Source of the DNA: Megalonaias nervosa | Taxonomy: Eukaryota; Mollusca; Bivalvia; Unionida; Unionidae | Assembly: GCA_016617855.1 (NCBI GenBank) | Contig: JAECUM010001088.1 | Span: forward strand, 22,313-86,312 | Length of the DNA stretch: 64,000 nt | Direction: 5' to 3' | Shown: positions 26,851 through 38,475 of the stretch, piece by piece | Layout of the letters: each line of letters opens with the position of its first letter | How positions within the stretch are numbered: position 1 is the first letter of the stretch | Program-made: the position numbers and the translations under genes | Notes under the pieces: model-generated | Database searches by the model: none | What the model was told of the DNA's origin: nothing | The model's input: the letters and a program-made list of their open reading frames with translations, nothing else

Positions 26851-27494
26851 AGAGAAAAGATAAAATAGATACAGTTATTTATAGTCTATTATCCTGTTAA
26901 ATGATATGACAAAGATTATATATTTCACCAGTTCTTAACAAAAATCCTCCATTGTTAGAAGTTAGCCCAAGCTTGGTGTTAGGAATTAGCATTGTTGGCT
27001 GTCATGGTTTTATTATTGCAATAGCTAGGGGCCAGCTTAAGTTAAACTTGATTACAGATAATCAAAGTGATTCAGATAATGAGATACTATTATTATGCCA
27101 GATACCTATACTATTCTAAGTTATAATAATATCATGCCCTGATAGCCTGTGGCCACTAATTGGCCATCTAACTAGATCCCCTTTAGGGTCCCAAGGTTAA
27201 GCCCTCTTTTGTTTACCCAGCTGTCAGCTGTTGGAGGATGAAGAGCCATTGTTGTGCTGTTTCAGCTAAGTTGTTTGTCCACATAGTAATACAGGAAGTA
27301 TTTAAGATAGACTTGCTTATATTTGGGAAATATAGGACCTTGTTATATTTGGGAAATATTGGACCTTTGTTTTGGATATTAAGGTTGAAACATGGAGGAT
27401 CATAATAATGCAGATAGGTAAGGATATATAGATGTACTAAATGGATCTAGCTGTCATATTTTAGTGTAAAATGTTTCAAATTCTTTCATGTGGC

Positions 27495-28650
27495 TCTTGG
27501 ACATTTGAACTCCAAGACATTTCTACCTCAAGACAGTTGAACCCCAGAGACAATTTGGCCCGGACATTTTGACCCCAGGGACAATTCAACTCCAAGAAAA
27601 TTCAATCCCAGCTTAATTTAATGTGTTTATGCGTGGATCACATAACAGTGCACCATGTTCAATGACCTTTTTATTCTATAAACAAGAATGGTCAAATATA
27701 GTGAAGACAACTGGATAAGCCATTCAAATTTTATACACAGTTGAAGCATGTGTCGGTCTGTATGCATTTTGGGAAGATTTTAACTGTAGCTAAACAACAA
27801 CAATGCTAATAGTTAAAGAACAAATAAGTTCATTTATGATATATAATTAAAAGAAGAAAAAAAATACTTTGCAGTTCTAGTATATAGGGACTATCCCTCT
27901 TTTTAACAAATCAATGTAACTATTGAAAAGATATACTAGCTATAATACATAAGTAAGGTGTAAGAAACGGAAAGGTATTTAATGGCTTGTGTCATTCATA
28001 TCTTGTTAAGTTACAATTAACACAACTCAGTTATTATTGTACCAAAATATATCCAATCAAAATGTCACAATATAAACTTTAATATAAATTAATAACAAAT
28101 TTACACTCAATTATACCAAACACCTTTATTAAAGCTTAGGATAAAAATCGGTATGGAATAAAATTTTTGGGCTCTTTTATACAAATTATCAGTGTGGTAT
28201 GTTTGATTTTCATATATCTCTCTATACATTCAAATTAAAGTGTATTCATTAACATAATTGAAGTGATTTTAAATATAATTAACTGTTGACATCTCTTTTT
28301 TGTTGACTTGGCAGTTGTTTTGATTAGCTTTATCAAAAATAAAACCTAGGTTTAAAGACCTCAGAATTGTTGGCATCTTCTTTAATTGCAGGCATCAATG
28401 AATAACTATGTGATTAGTGGGAATGGTTTACAGTCAAAACATACCCCAACCAAAACATACCCAAGTCAAAATGTACCCAGACCAAAACATACCAAAGTCA
28501 AACTGTACTCAAGTCAAAATATTCCCAAGTCAAACGTACCCAAATTAAAACATGACCGACACTCACTTTAAATAATGTTGAATAACATTGGGTCGAAATG
28601 TCTCTGGAAATTTTTTACAGTTGAAATGTCTTGGGGTCAAAATATCTCAC
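27495..28650. mobile_element. Foldback-like DNA element (~1.15 kb) with repetitive inverted ends
   Basis: The left end (27495-27610) is an array of short units such as GGACATTTTGACCCCAGGGA and CCAAGACATTTC. The right end (28590-28650) has the inverse, GGGTCGAAATGTCTCTGG and CTTGGGGTCAAAATATCTC. A further internal array at 28425-28560 repeats an 18-19-bp CAAAACATACCCAAGT-like unit about 7 times. The ~790 bp in between is AT-rich with no open frame. Inverted subterminal repeats around an empty core suggest a non-autonomous foldback or MITE-type transposon. Exact ends and target duplication were not resolved. Confidence 0.55.
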
Positions 28651-29070
28651 TCTGCTTTCATATACTATGTACCATATAAGTCAAGTGGCTGGTCATTTAT
28701 ATAATTTTGTGGCTTTCAGAACAAGATTTAGTATGGACTACAGAGATATTTGCCAATAAAAGTTGTTGATTCCCTAAAGCTGGAACATTCTAAATTATTG
28801 GCATTATTGTAAGAAATATGATATTTCACTCCATTTTGTACATTGTGGAACTTATTTCATTATTGCTATTTATAGATATCATATTTTTTATGATCCAGTC
28901 AGTCATGAAAGCTCTGATAACAGTTAAATATGATTCTTGGTTTTCAAGGCACAATCTACACTGGCATTGTTGAAGTTAGGGGTGAATACATGATGATCAT
29001 GTGTCGGGTGTGGATGTGGATGTGAAAGTTGGAGTAATAGGGGAAGAGAAGGAAGTTGTTTGGTCTACAA

Positions 29071-29231
29071 CATTGGTTCCCAACCTGTGGGCCGCAGACC
29101 CCAGGGTGGCTATGGGGCTATTACAAGGGAGTCTAAAGTACAACTATTAGGAGGAACCGGGGGGGAGTTGGGCATAAATTTTTTTCTGAAGTTAAGAAGG
29201 GGTCTTCATTCTCAAAGGCTGGGAAACACTG
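29071..29231 (+). mobile_element. hAT-type MITE (161 bp)
   Basis: The left end CATTGGTTCCCAACCTGTGG and right end GGCTGGGAAACACTG are inverted repeats of the hAT pattern (CAGTGGTTCCCAACC). The flanks GTCTACAA (29063-29070) and GTATACAC (29232-29239) agree at 6 of 8 bases, fitting an aged 8-bp duplication. It is more GC-rich than the surroundings. Strand is arbitrary. Confidence 0.8.
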
Positions 29232-30187
29232 GTATACACCATCCCCAAATAAGCCACTGAGCAAATTGTCTTGTAATTTGTTTCAGATGTATTTATAAGG
29301 TGTATAAATGATATATTAATTATATAATGAATTAACATGTACCATTGTTACTGATGACATGTGATGAAGTAGCAAAATTTACAGGCAAAAATTGGAGAGC
29401 AATTAATCAGAAAATGTAAATTGTTGTTGTTCATCCTTCAAGTTTGGTGATGACTGATATCACTAGCTGATTTTCTTGTGTTTAGAACATTTAATACACA
29501 TACAGTTTTGTGCTTTCATTGAAGATTCTGTTACAATGAAAGGATATTATTCTTTTCCCAAAATCATTTATAAAGATCTGTTTAGATTGGTTCTCAATCC
29601 ATCTACTCTATTAAATAATTAATATTAAATTATGAAAGTTATGAATACATAACCAATGATACACTATGGTATATGCAATCTAATTTAAGTGCATTTCAGT
29701 ATTTAACTGTTCCTGTGTTTCATTGTTTCTGTGCACTGGCATTAATCCCACAAAACCAAACCAAAATGACAAACCAGTTATGGATGATAAATGCTGCTTC
29801 AACATGATGCTTACAGCTAGGTCTTCTCCTTGATTTAGATTGTTAATTTGAGGCTTTTTAGTTGTGTACATATTATTTATTGGTTTTAATTGTATGGAAT
29901 ATTTTAAACACTTTACGTAAGAATTTTCCATGCTTTTAGACTGTAGGTCTGTCTCTGAGTGCAGCTCTTGTAAGCGACCCTCCTGGTATATGGTTGATGA
30001 TCAGGACCAGGTCTATGGCTACCCTAAACAACTGCTGGTTATACCCTATGGAGAAGGTTTGGAACTCCTCAGTGTTTTGTCATTTAGTACCCTCTAGTTT
30101 GTTGCTTTGACTATGTTATCCATTTTGTAGGATAGAAACCTTTAATGTTGCATTTTGAAAATCATTGTTTTTTGGTTTTGCTGTAAG

Positions 30188-30312
30188 ATACTTATAGCCT
30201 TTAGATGATTTGGATCGAAGAGTTATTGTTTTTAGACTTGTATTTATATTGTAGGCCCTTAGATGATTTGGATCGAAGAGTTATTATTTTTAGACTTGTC
30301 TTTATATTGTAA
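30188..30312 (+). repeat. 57-60-bp tandem repeat, first block (2 units)
   Basis: The unit contains CTTAGATGATTTGGATCGAA, GAGTTATT and TTTTAGACTTGTCTTTATAT. The same unit resumes at 30968 after about 655 bp with no recognisable feature. Confidence 0.85.
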
Positions 30313-30967
30313 ACTCTTAGGGTGGGTCTCTACAGTTTTTTGTATTTTGCATCGAGTTAGAGTTTTAAAGAAAAAAAATTTCCCCAGGTTTCCTCACTGG
30401 TTATACTGGCTATTTAAAAAAGACCTTGTATATCTTAGATATTGTTTAAAGAACCTTTAATTCCCATTATTTTGGTGTATGATTGATGAGTGTAATATGG
30501 GTTATAGAGTATAGCTTGGCCTTACTCCAGATGTGCACCTTTCATAAAAGTGCTAGCTCTACCTGGTCATTTTCACTTCCTGAACTTCAGAGGTAAATTG
30601 TAAAAAAAGAGCCGATAACTGTTTTTTTACATTTTATATATTTGGTAAATCATTCATTGCACTTTCAGAAGCTGGTATTGTCTAGTCTGGCAAAATTCAT
30701 TTTCCCTATATTCATAGCTGCTAAGGATAGTGTACTTCAGACAAATTCAGGTTGATTTTTGGAGCACAAGGGAGCAGTCATTTTAGTTAGCAGTGTGCTA
30801 AGATCATTTACAATTTCCAAAATTACAATATCCAAAGAAATGTCAGTCACATTACATCAAAGTAGCATAGAGGTATGCCAACATTCTCTCCACTGTGCAT
30901 GTTTTAAATGCAAACAACTTCACGTTACCTACGTCACTCTCTCAAAAGTACATAATAACTGGTGAGT

Positions 30968-31385
30968 GCCCCTTATATGATTTGGATTGAAGAGTTATCA
31001 TTTTTAGACTTGTCTTTATATTGTAAGCTCTTAGATGATTTGGATTGAAGAGTTATCATTCTTAGACTTGTCTTTTTATGGTAAGCCCTTAGATGATATG
31101 GATTGAAGAGTTATTGTTCTTATACTTGTCTTTATATTGTAAGCCCTTAGATGAATTGGATCAAAGAGTTTTTTGTTTTTAGACTTGGCTTAGCCATTAG
31201 ATGATATGGATTGAAGAATTATTGTGGCCATTGTGGCAGCTAAAATAAATTAATTCCTTTGTATGAGGGCATCAAGGTAGATTAGTTCGTAGCTAATTGT
31301 GTTACCCTCTTTAAATAAAGTCATTATTTTTTATTATTATTATTAGACGATATGGATTGGAGAGTTATTGTTTTTAGACCTCGTC
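30968..31385 (+). repeat. 57-60-bp tandem repeat, second block (about 6 units, interrupted)
   Basis: Units such as TAGATGATTTGGATTGAAGA and TTTTAGACTTG continue the 30188-30312 array. A SINE-like insert at about 31226-31345 splits the block, after which one more unit (GACGATATGGATTGGAGAGT) follows. Confidence 0.8.
31226..31345 (+). mobile_element. Short SINE-like insert ending in (ATT)n
   Basis: The ~120-bp insert sits within the 57-bp array, contains TAGCTAATTGTGTTACCCTC and ATAAAGTCATT, and ends in an (ATT)n run. A body ending in a simple trinucleotide tail fits a 5'-truncated SINE. No tRNA head is visible. Confidence 0.5.
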
Positions 31386-32445
31386 TTCATTTTGTAGCAG
31401 CTTAAATATTGTGAATTGTGCCCCTGCTGCATTCGATTATAAATGTTTTGACAATATTTTAATTTATATTGTACATTTTGTGTATTGCTTGTGGCATATG
31501 AGAGAAGTGTTAAATACAGTGATGAGGGTGGGGTCCATTCATTCTACCCCAAATTGAAAGCCAGGCAGGCAGACAGAAATTGTGACTAATATGCCTTAAC
31601 TTTCTTTTGTACTTGCTGATTAAAGTTATATTGTTGCTGCAAGGAGTTGACTTTAAAGCTTGTAAGTTTTACACAGTAGCTTTTTTGTGTCAAAGTTTTG
31701 AAGTGTATTTGAATTCTCATGAAAGCACAGGGAATACAAAATTTAAATTATGCATTTACATCATTCCCTCTACATATTCCTTTATCTTCATGGGTAATGA
31801 AAATTAATTATTTTCTTTTAAATGAAAAATATAAATACTTAATAAAAATGGCAGTTGTATTAACCATTTCCATATTAGGGAGAATTTACTTGTGAATAGT
31901 TGGAGGTATGTGATTAATGGTCTTCAGGCAATGATGTTACATAACTCAAGGCACCCCTAATTAGTGTGTCTGGTATTTAATTACCAGGGGATATTACAAA
32001 CTATGCAAATATAATTCATGTGATCTACATGATGTCTCCTCATGTAAGCATTTGCTACAGCAAATTTATCATTGCCTTGATGCTGAGCAATTGTAGAATT
32101 TCTTGTAGTTCTGTAATGATAATTTCACAGTTCATCAGATTTCATAAGCATTAGTTTCCTGTACAGAAAAATGTGCATATTGGAATTTACATTAATAGCC
32201 TTAAATTTTTCTGTTCTTTGTCTGGTATTTATTTGTTATATTCATGTTCTTTACATCAACACACAGTTAAAGCTTTTAGAGCAAAACTATCTCCCCCAAA
32301 AGTTAACGAAAAGATCTTTTGTAAAAATCAACTGATGTCTTTTATCACCTATATTTATAGACAAAAAAATTCCTTAGAACCATTATTAATGTAGATTAGT
32401 CCTTATTCTTCATGTTGTAAGTGGCAAGTAATGAAGAGAGAAGCC

Positions 32446-32630
32446 ACAGTGGTTAGCATGCTCGATTCACATATGAAAGTGTACAAATTCAAAGCCTTCT
32501 ATTGGATCAGCCGGATTGGCTTTCATCATTTTCTTGAGAAGGCACTGTAATCCAAGTACCTCGGCACTAAATAACCTGCTTGTGTTGCTGTGCTGTACAA
32601 CACAGATCAAACCCAAATATTTATTATGTT
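32446..32630 (+). mobile_element. Possible tRNA-derived SINE, degenerate
   Basis: The head CCACAGTGGTTAGCATGCTC resembles a tRNA A box, followed about 40 bp later by AATTCAAAGCC as an eroded B box. Downstream TTCTTGAGAAGGCACTG resembles SINE body sequence. No second copy of the body was found in the window. Confidence 0.35.
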
Positions 32631-32739
32631 CATTTTGCATGGTGTACATTTATAACAGGTCATTGTTTTTGGTCTCATCTGCCAAGCATTGGAGAGGTAT
32701 TGTCATCATCACTATCCTTATCCTTTTCGTAGCTTTGCA

Positions 32740-33275
32740 GTCATATAGCAGTAGATCTTATGGGATGGTCTGTTGTCAACTGTCTGTCTGTCTGCCTGTT
32801 AGCACAAGTTTGTTATCACTGTTTAAACTACTTGAGGGTTGCCTTGAAACTTTTCACACACATTCACTCCATGAACTAGTAGGCCCTTCATGAAATGGTG
32901 CTGCTTGGACAACCAGTATGACCACCACAGTGGCCATCTTGAAAATTGTGTTATCGCTACTCATCTTAAATGGATGGTCATTTGAACATGGGATTTCCAT
33001 GAAAAGACTTCTTATGATGTCCGGCTGATCTAAATAAAATTGGTGCAAATCTAACATCTAGTATGGCCACCATGGCAGCCATCTTTAAAATGTTCTTATC
33101 ACAACTCTACTTGAACAGAAAGTCAAACTGACCTGGGATTTTCAGCAGAAGACATTATTTATTTTTAAAACAATCTTAAATGACAATGGTGCTGATCTAT
33201 TGTCCATTATGGCAGCCAACTTGATAAAATCTTGTTGCTACTCCTGAATGAAAAGTCATACCTTGATATAGTTTT
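32740..33275 (+). repeat. ~150-bp tandem family, locus 4 (leader plus about 3 units)
   Basis: The leader includes TAGATCTTATGGGATGGTCT, ACTTGAGGGTTGCC and ACACACATTCACTCCATG. The units carry GACCACCACAGTGGCCATCT, GGATGGTCATTTGAACATGG and ACTTCTTATGATG. The array is uninterrupted here and shows the composite structure best. Confidence 0.8.
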
Positions 33276-34239
33276 TGTTCCTAATTGGCACAAAATACCT
33301 GTGCCCAGAGCTGAGGTGGTTTATTATGTAGCAGGGCTGATTCATCCTTCGTTATACCACACCCATAGACCCCATTATATTTTGTAGTATTATATGTGTA
33401 ATATTTTTCATTTAGGCAGTCTCATTATATGGCTGTATAATCTATGGCTCAATGTGACAAACTATATGGTTGGGGTGGGGTGTTCCCAGTATTTTATTTA
33501 AACTATTATAGAAGTCCTACCCAGGCTCTATTTTGTTGGAAGTTAAATTTAGTGACAGATGTAAAGCTCCGAGCCCCCAGTCAGCAATGCTGATGATTAG
33601 ATGGTTAAATATACAAAAAAGGTTGAAATTCAATGAATAACAATTTAATAAACAATTCAATAATCAAATGACTCAAATTTCCAAATTACACTCAACTTAC
33701 TGACCTTTTCAAAGCTTTGTCTTTCCTTAGAATCTACCTCTAAGTTATGAGTGGCTTCTTTCTTGGAGTAAACCATATTGATCTGCAATCCATCCAGGTG
33801 AATATTAAATTGCTCTTATGATTTCGGAAAGGTATCATTTGGGTCTGAATTGTAATCAAGCCCTCTGTCTCAATTTTGATTGGATATTGCTGTGGACCAA
33901 CCCAATCAAACTTAGTGGACAATGTCCCTCTCACTCTCTGTCAACATGGGGATGGATAAGAACATGCCCCATTCCCCCGTGGACTTTCCTTTTGGTCCTT
34001 GAACTAACCTTTAACATATAGGTGTGAACGGCAAGCCTTTGTTAAGTGACATGACCAGTCGCCTTTGCTGACTCAAGTTTCCGGTCTCTGGCTGGTCATG
34101 GTAACCTTGCATAAGAGTTCAACACTAACCCCATGGCAATCTTTAGAGATCAAACACAAGGCCGCAGTAGTATTCCCAAGACAGGTAGATTATAGCTTAT
34201 ACATAACTTTAGCTGAGTGCTTAGCAAACGTGACACTCT

Positions 34240-34520
34240 GTTTAACAGCATTATAATGAGGGAATGATTGATCATATACTTGACAATAAATCAGTCTTCT
34301 TCAAAGCAGTATAATGTTTTGCTCCCATGGATATCAGTATAATGAGGGAGTGATTTATCATGTGCGTGACAATAAGGCTGTCTTCAAAGCGATACACTAT
34401 ATGGCTGCCATGGACATGATTATAATGAGAGAGTACTCTATCATGTACATCATAATAGTCTCACAGTATGCTCTGATGCCCACAGATGGCATTATAATGA
34501 GGGATTATTGTATTTAGCTA
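34240..34520 (+). repeat. ~80-bp tandem repeat, about 3.5 units
   Basis: Blocks such as CATTATAATGAGGGA, CCATGGAT and TTATCATG recur with a spacing of about 75-82 bp. The same unit occurs at 63327-63530. Confidence 0.7.
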
Positions 34521-34704
34521 ATTAGGTGGCATAGTTATGTTTAATTTGATGATTCATAAGTATACTCCAAAAATTGAAAAACAAGATCAACAAAATGAAA
34601 AATTGCATCAACAATACTGTTTCAGACAGAGAAATGCAAAAGAGAGGTGCTCATACTGGGGAGAAGCATTAGTAGTCCACATGAAATTCAATGCTAATGT
34701 GACT

Positions 34705-35162
34705 GACAGTATGCTGTCAGTGTTATACCAGGACAGTGTGCTATCAGTGTTATATTAGGACAGTATGCGGTTAGTGTTACAGAACAGTATGTTATCAGCG
34801 TTTATCGGGACTGTATGCTGTCAGTGTTATATCAGGACAGTATGATGTCAGTGTTATATCAGGACAGTATGCTGTCAATGTTACATCAGGACAGTATGCT
34901 GTCAGTGTTATATCAGGACGGTATGCTGTCAGTGTTTTTCAGGACAGTATGCTGTCAGTGTTACATCAGGACAGTATGCTGTCAGTATTACATCAGGACA
35001 GTATGCTGTCAGTGTTACATCAGGACAGTATGCTGTCAGTGTTACATCAGGACAGTATGCTGTCAGTTTTTTTTCAGGACAGTATGCTGTCTGTTTTTCA
35101 GGACAGTATGCTGTCAGTGTTTTTCTGGACAGTATGCTGTCAGTGTTATATCAGTATGCTGT
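34705..35162 (+). repeat. 27-bp minisatellite, about 17 units, each with a small hairpin
   Basis: The unit is CAGGACAGTATGCTGTCAGT plus GTTACAT, with variants TTATATC and TTTTTC at the end. Each unit holds GACAG TATG CTGTC, a 5-bp inverted repeat around four bases. Frames of 118 and 113 codons arise because 27 is a multiple of three. The first and last units are diverged or shortened. Confidence 0.93.
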
Positions 35163-35794
35163 ATGGTCTGAAAAATATTCAGCTTATGTTTGAAAAAAAC
35201 ATTTTATTGATATTTTATGTGGTCAATAAAAACTTGTGTACTTTCGAGGAATTGTTTCACAAGAGAATTATGAAATTGAACTGCAGATAATGACTAATAA
35301 TAAGACTGAAGGGAGGCAGCTTTAGAGGTTAGTTAACAATTTTTTTCATTTCATTGTAAATCCACAATAATTGTCAGTGATTGTGAGAATGTCTGTTGGA
35401 TGTGTCAGACACTGTCATTTGGCATGCTGGCACAAAGATGGATCCATTTTCTCAGAGACCAGGCTTTTCAAACTTGAAATGTCGGCTGTACATTTTGCTG
35501 TTTTGGCATTCAGCCTGTTTTGTCAAACTGGCATTTAGAAAATCTTGCAGAATGAAGTCTAGACAAAAGTTCTCTTGATGCAGTTTTTGTTTTAATTGAA
35601 AAACCATGTATAATTGTCTATGCAGTTTTCAAGACTTATTTAGTATATTGGCCTATGTTTGTAAAGCATGTTTGTAATACATGTAGCTTAAATTATCATA
35701 GAATGTGATGGCAATAGCATGTTATTTCTTCACATTTTTTCATGTCAAGACACTCTCATTATGTATTGCTGCCAGTCCATATGTCCATCCATCT

Positions 35795-36420
35795 GTCTGT
35801 TACCGAATTTTTTTTTCTGCTTTGCAATTCAAATTTACCAACATTAAATGTTAACAAACATCATGGTTGTGGATGGCTTACTCTTGGAGTAATAAAGAAG
35901 TAGATTTACGTGTTGAAAGAACAAATACAAGGCCACGGTGACTAAAAGAAGAAAAACATTGTTTCCACACAATAACATTAGTTTTACAACACCAACCATG
36001 ACCAATGTTTGTGGATGGCTTGCACTTCAGGTGAGGAAAAAGTGTATTGATTTTGTGATGTAAATGTCAAAGGTCAAGAACACTGACTGAAAGAAGAAAT
36101 TTGTTGTTTGCATACTATCTTTTATTTTAACCATATGACTTAACTAAAGTTTGTATCATGTTTCAACTTAAGATATGGAAGAAACTTATTGGTTTTGGGG
36201 TCAAAGGGCCAAGGTCATGGTCATTATGGTTAAAAGAAAAATGGGTTTTGCAGAATAGTGCTTGTTCTAGTATGGTCCTTGACCAAAGTGGGAATGGATT
36301 TGGCCATATGGTTATTAACAACCTGTGAATCCTGGAACCTAACTTCAGAGGTCATGATCCTGGCAAACTTAATAAGGAAAGAATAGTTTCTGCACAGCTG
36401 CTTTAGTTCAAGACCACATT
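35795..36420 (+). repeat. Degenerate ~140-bp tandem repeat, about 4 units
   Basis: Shared blocks include TGTGGATGGCTT, GTCAAAGG(T/G)C(A/C)AG, TGACTNAAAGAAGAAA-like and ACAACACCAACCATGACC-like segments, in order but strongly diverged. Confidence 0.5.
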
Positions 36421-36450
36421 ACCTTGTTTGTCAATAATATCTTGTCTAGT

Positions 36451-37266
36451 ATGTCATACCAGTACATACTGCCTGAAGCTATTTATTGAGTGTGTATGTC
36501 ATATCAGTACATACTGCCTGAAGCTATTTATTGAGTGTGTATGTCATACCAGTACATACTGGCTGAAGCGATTTATTGAGTGTGTATGTCATACCAGTAC
36601 ATACTGGCTGAAGCGATTTATTGAGTGTGTATGTCATACCAGTACATACTGCCTGAAGCGATTTATTGAGTGTGTATGTCATACCAGTACATACTGCCTG
36701 AAGCTATTTATTGAGTGTGTATGTCATACCAGTACATACTGGCTGAAGCTATTTATTGAGTGTGTATGTCATACCAGTACATACTGGCTGAAGCTATTTA
36801 TTGAGTGTGTATGTCATACCAGTACATACTGGCTGAAGCTATTTATTGAGTGTGTATGTCATACCAGTACATACTGCCTGAAGCTATTTATTGAGTGTGT
36901 ATGTCATACCAGTACATACTGGCTGAAGCTATTTATTGAGTGTGTATGTCATACCAGTACATACTGGCTGAAGCTATTTATTGAGTGTGTATGTCATACC
37001 AGTACATACTGGCTGAAGCTATTTATTGAGTGTGTATGTCATACCAGTACATACTGGCTGAAGCTATTTATTGAGTGTGTATGTCATACCAGTACATACT
37101 GGCTGAAGCTATTTATTGAGTGTGTATGTCATACCAGTACATACTGCCTGAAGCTATTTATTGAGTGTGTATGTCATACCAGTACATACTGGCTGAAGCT
37201 ATTTATTGAGTGTGTATGTCATACCAGTACATACTGCCTGAAACTATTTATTGAGTGTTTATGTCA
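36451..37266 (+). repeat. 45-bp minisatellite, 18 units
   Basis: Eighteen units of exactly 45 bp (810 bp to 37260) begin ATGTCATACCAGTACATACT. They vary at very few positions: GCCTGAAGC versus GGCTGAAGC, and GCT versus GCG. Because 45 is a multiple of three and no stop occurs in one frame, 36428-37387 forms a 319-codon open frame of Cys/His/Tyr-rich 15-residue repeats. The recurrent variants change amino acids (Cys/Trp, Leu/Arg), there is no start context, intron signal or known domain, so I read it as a minisatellite and not a gene. Confidence 0.93.
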
Positions 37267-37532
37267 CTGCCTATATTCTTTAGGGAACAAAAATATATAT
37301 CAAGACCTTGTCATTAATCATGGAAAGCTGTTTCATAAACAAAAAAAAACAGAAGGGAACAAGCCAAAATATCTTACACAACAGTGACAAGGAACACTAA
37401 GATCTTTGAAGCCAAGGTGTGAGTGGAACCTATTTATTGTACATTAGCCAGTGACTTGGTACTTAGTATACATGTAAGCAAGAATGTTGCTGTTTATCAG
37501 TTTTACATTGCAAAAGAAACAGTGAGCACTAA

Positions 37533-37551
37533 ATATATATATATATATATT
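37533..37551. repeat. Short (TA)n run
   Basis: About nine TA units in AT-rich intron sequence. Confidence 0.8.
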
Positions 37552-38060
37552 TTCCACGTTAGCAAGAGACACAGTCTGAGCTGCAGTTAAATGGTAGGGA
37601 TTCTAAGGTAAAGGGTTATCTTTGTCTTAAACCAAATGTATTGTGTGTTATATCTTGACAGTATTCACAGGAGTTAGTGATCAATCCATCATATAAAGGC
37701 TGAAGGTCAAAGGCCATGATAACATTGTTTTTGTACTTATCTTACAAAAATGGTAGTTTGCATACATGTATTTTTATTACCAGGTTAGGTAGATTGGAGT
37801 TTTTAAAGAATACCCGAGATGACATTAATACTAAGCAACAAAATTCAAAGGAGGGAAGAAATGGATGGCAACAGCAGTTTTCAGGATTAAAAAAAAGTTT
37901 CAGCCTAGTAATATAATAGATACCTCTCTTTAGAAAATTACAATGCCTGTCATTTATTAGCAGAAATATGGTAAATTCTTGACCTCTGATGGGGAATGGT
38001 GGCAGTTCTATTGTTTTCAAAGCTTGGTTATTCATAGAGGCATAGAGTTGAGAGGGGTTA

Positions 38061-38175
38061 TATACCACACATGCTCGCTTATAAGACAAGACTAACTGCA
38101 AACTGTGCAGACCCAGACCTGCTTTTGCATAGTGCGCCAACAGATCTGGGTCTGTGAAGTTTGCAAGGAGTAATC
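38061..38175. mobile_element. Double-hairpin MITE, internally deleted copy 5
   Basis: The left terminus ATGCTCGCTTATAAGAC is followed directly by the second family hairpin (GTGCAGACCCAGACCTGC / AACAGATCTGGGTCTG). The right terminus is missing; instead a piece of the spacer (AGGAGTAATCAGTA) follows in inverse order, suggesting rearrangement. Confidence 0.6.
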
Positions 38176-38209
38176 AGTACAACATACATCAGTACAACAT
38201 AAGCAAGTA

Positions 38210-38387
38210 CAGTAAAACCTGTCTTGAAAGACCACTGCTATGTGAGACCACCTGTCTTGAGAGACCACATTCTTAATGCACAAATTTATTGGTTATATAG
38301 GATTGTGACCTGTTATGGGGGACCACCTGTCTTGAGAGACCATAATTTTTTGGCAAAAGAGGTAGTCTTTCAAGACAGGTTCTACTG
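38210..38387. mobile_element. Tc1/mariner-type MITE (178 bp) with TA flanks
   Basis: The left end CAGTAAAACCTGTCTTGAAA and the inverted right end CAGTAGAACCTGTCTTGAAA differ at one position in the first 20 bases. The element is flanked by TA at 38208-38209 and 38388-38389. Internal sub-repeats of CCACCTGTCTTGAGAGACCA occur twice. No open frame exists, so it depended on a transposase elsewhere. Confidence 0.85.
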
Positions 38388-38475
38388 TATATACCATGGT
38401 AATCATTGTGGGTGACCATCTTTCCATTGAGCACTTGTTAGTGGGAAAAGTCCTACAGGTTTAAGCTATATTGGT

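Noticed and set aside
36451..37266. Regular repeats reminiscent of a CRISPR array
   Set aside because: The 45-bp units are directly adjacent with no unique spacers, and the genome is eukaryotic.
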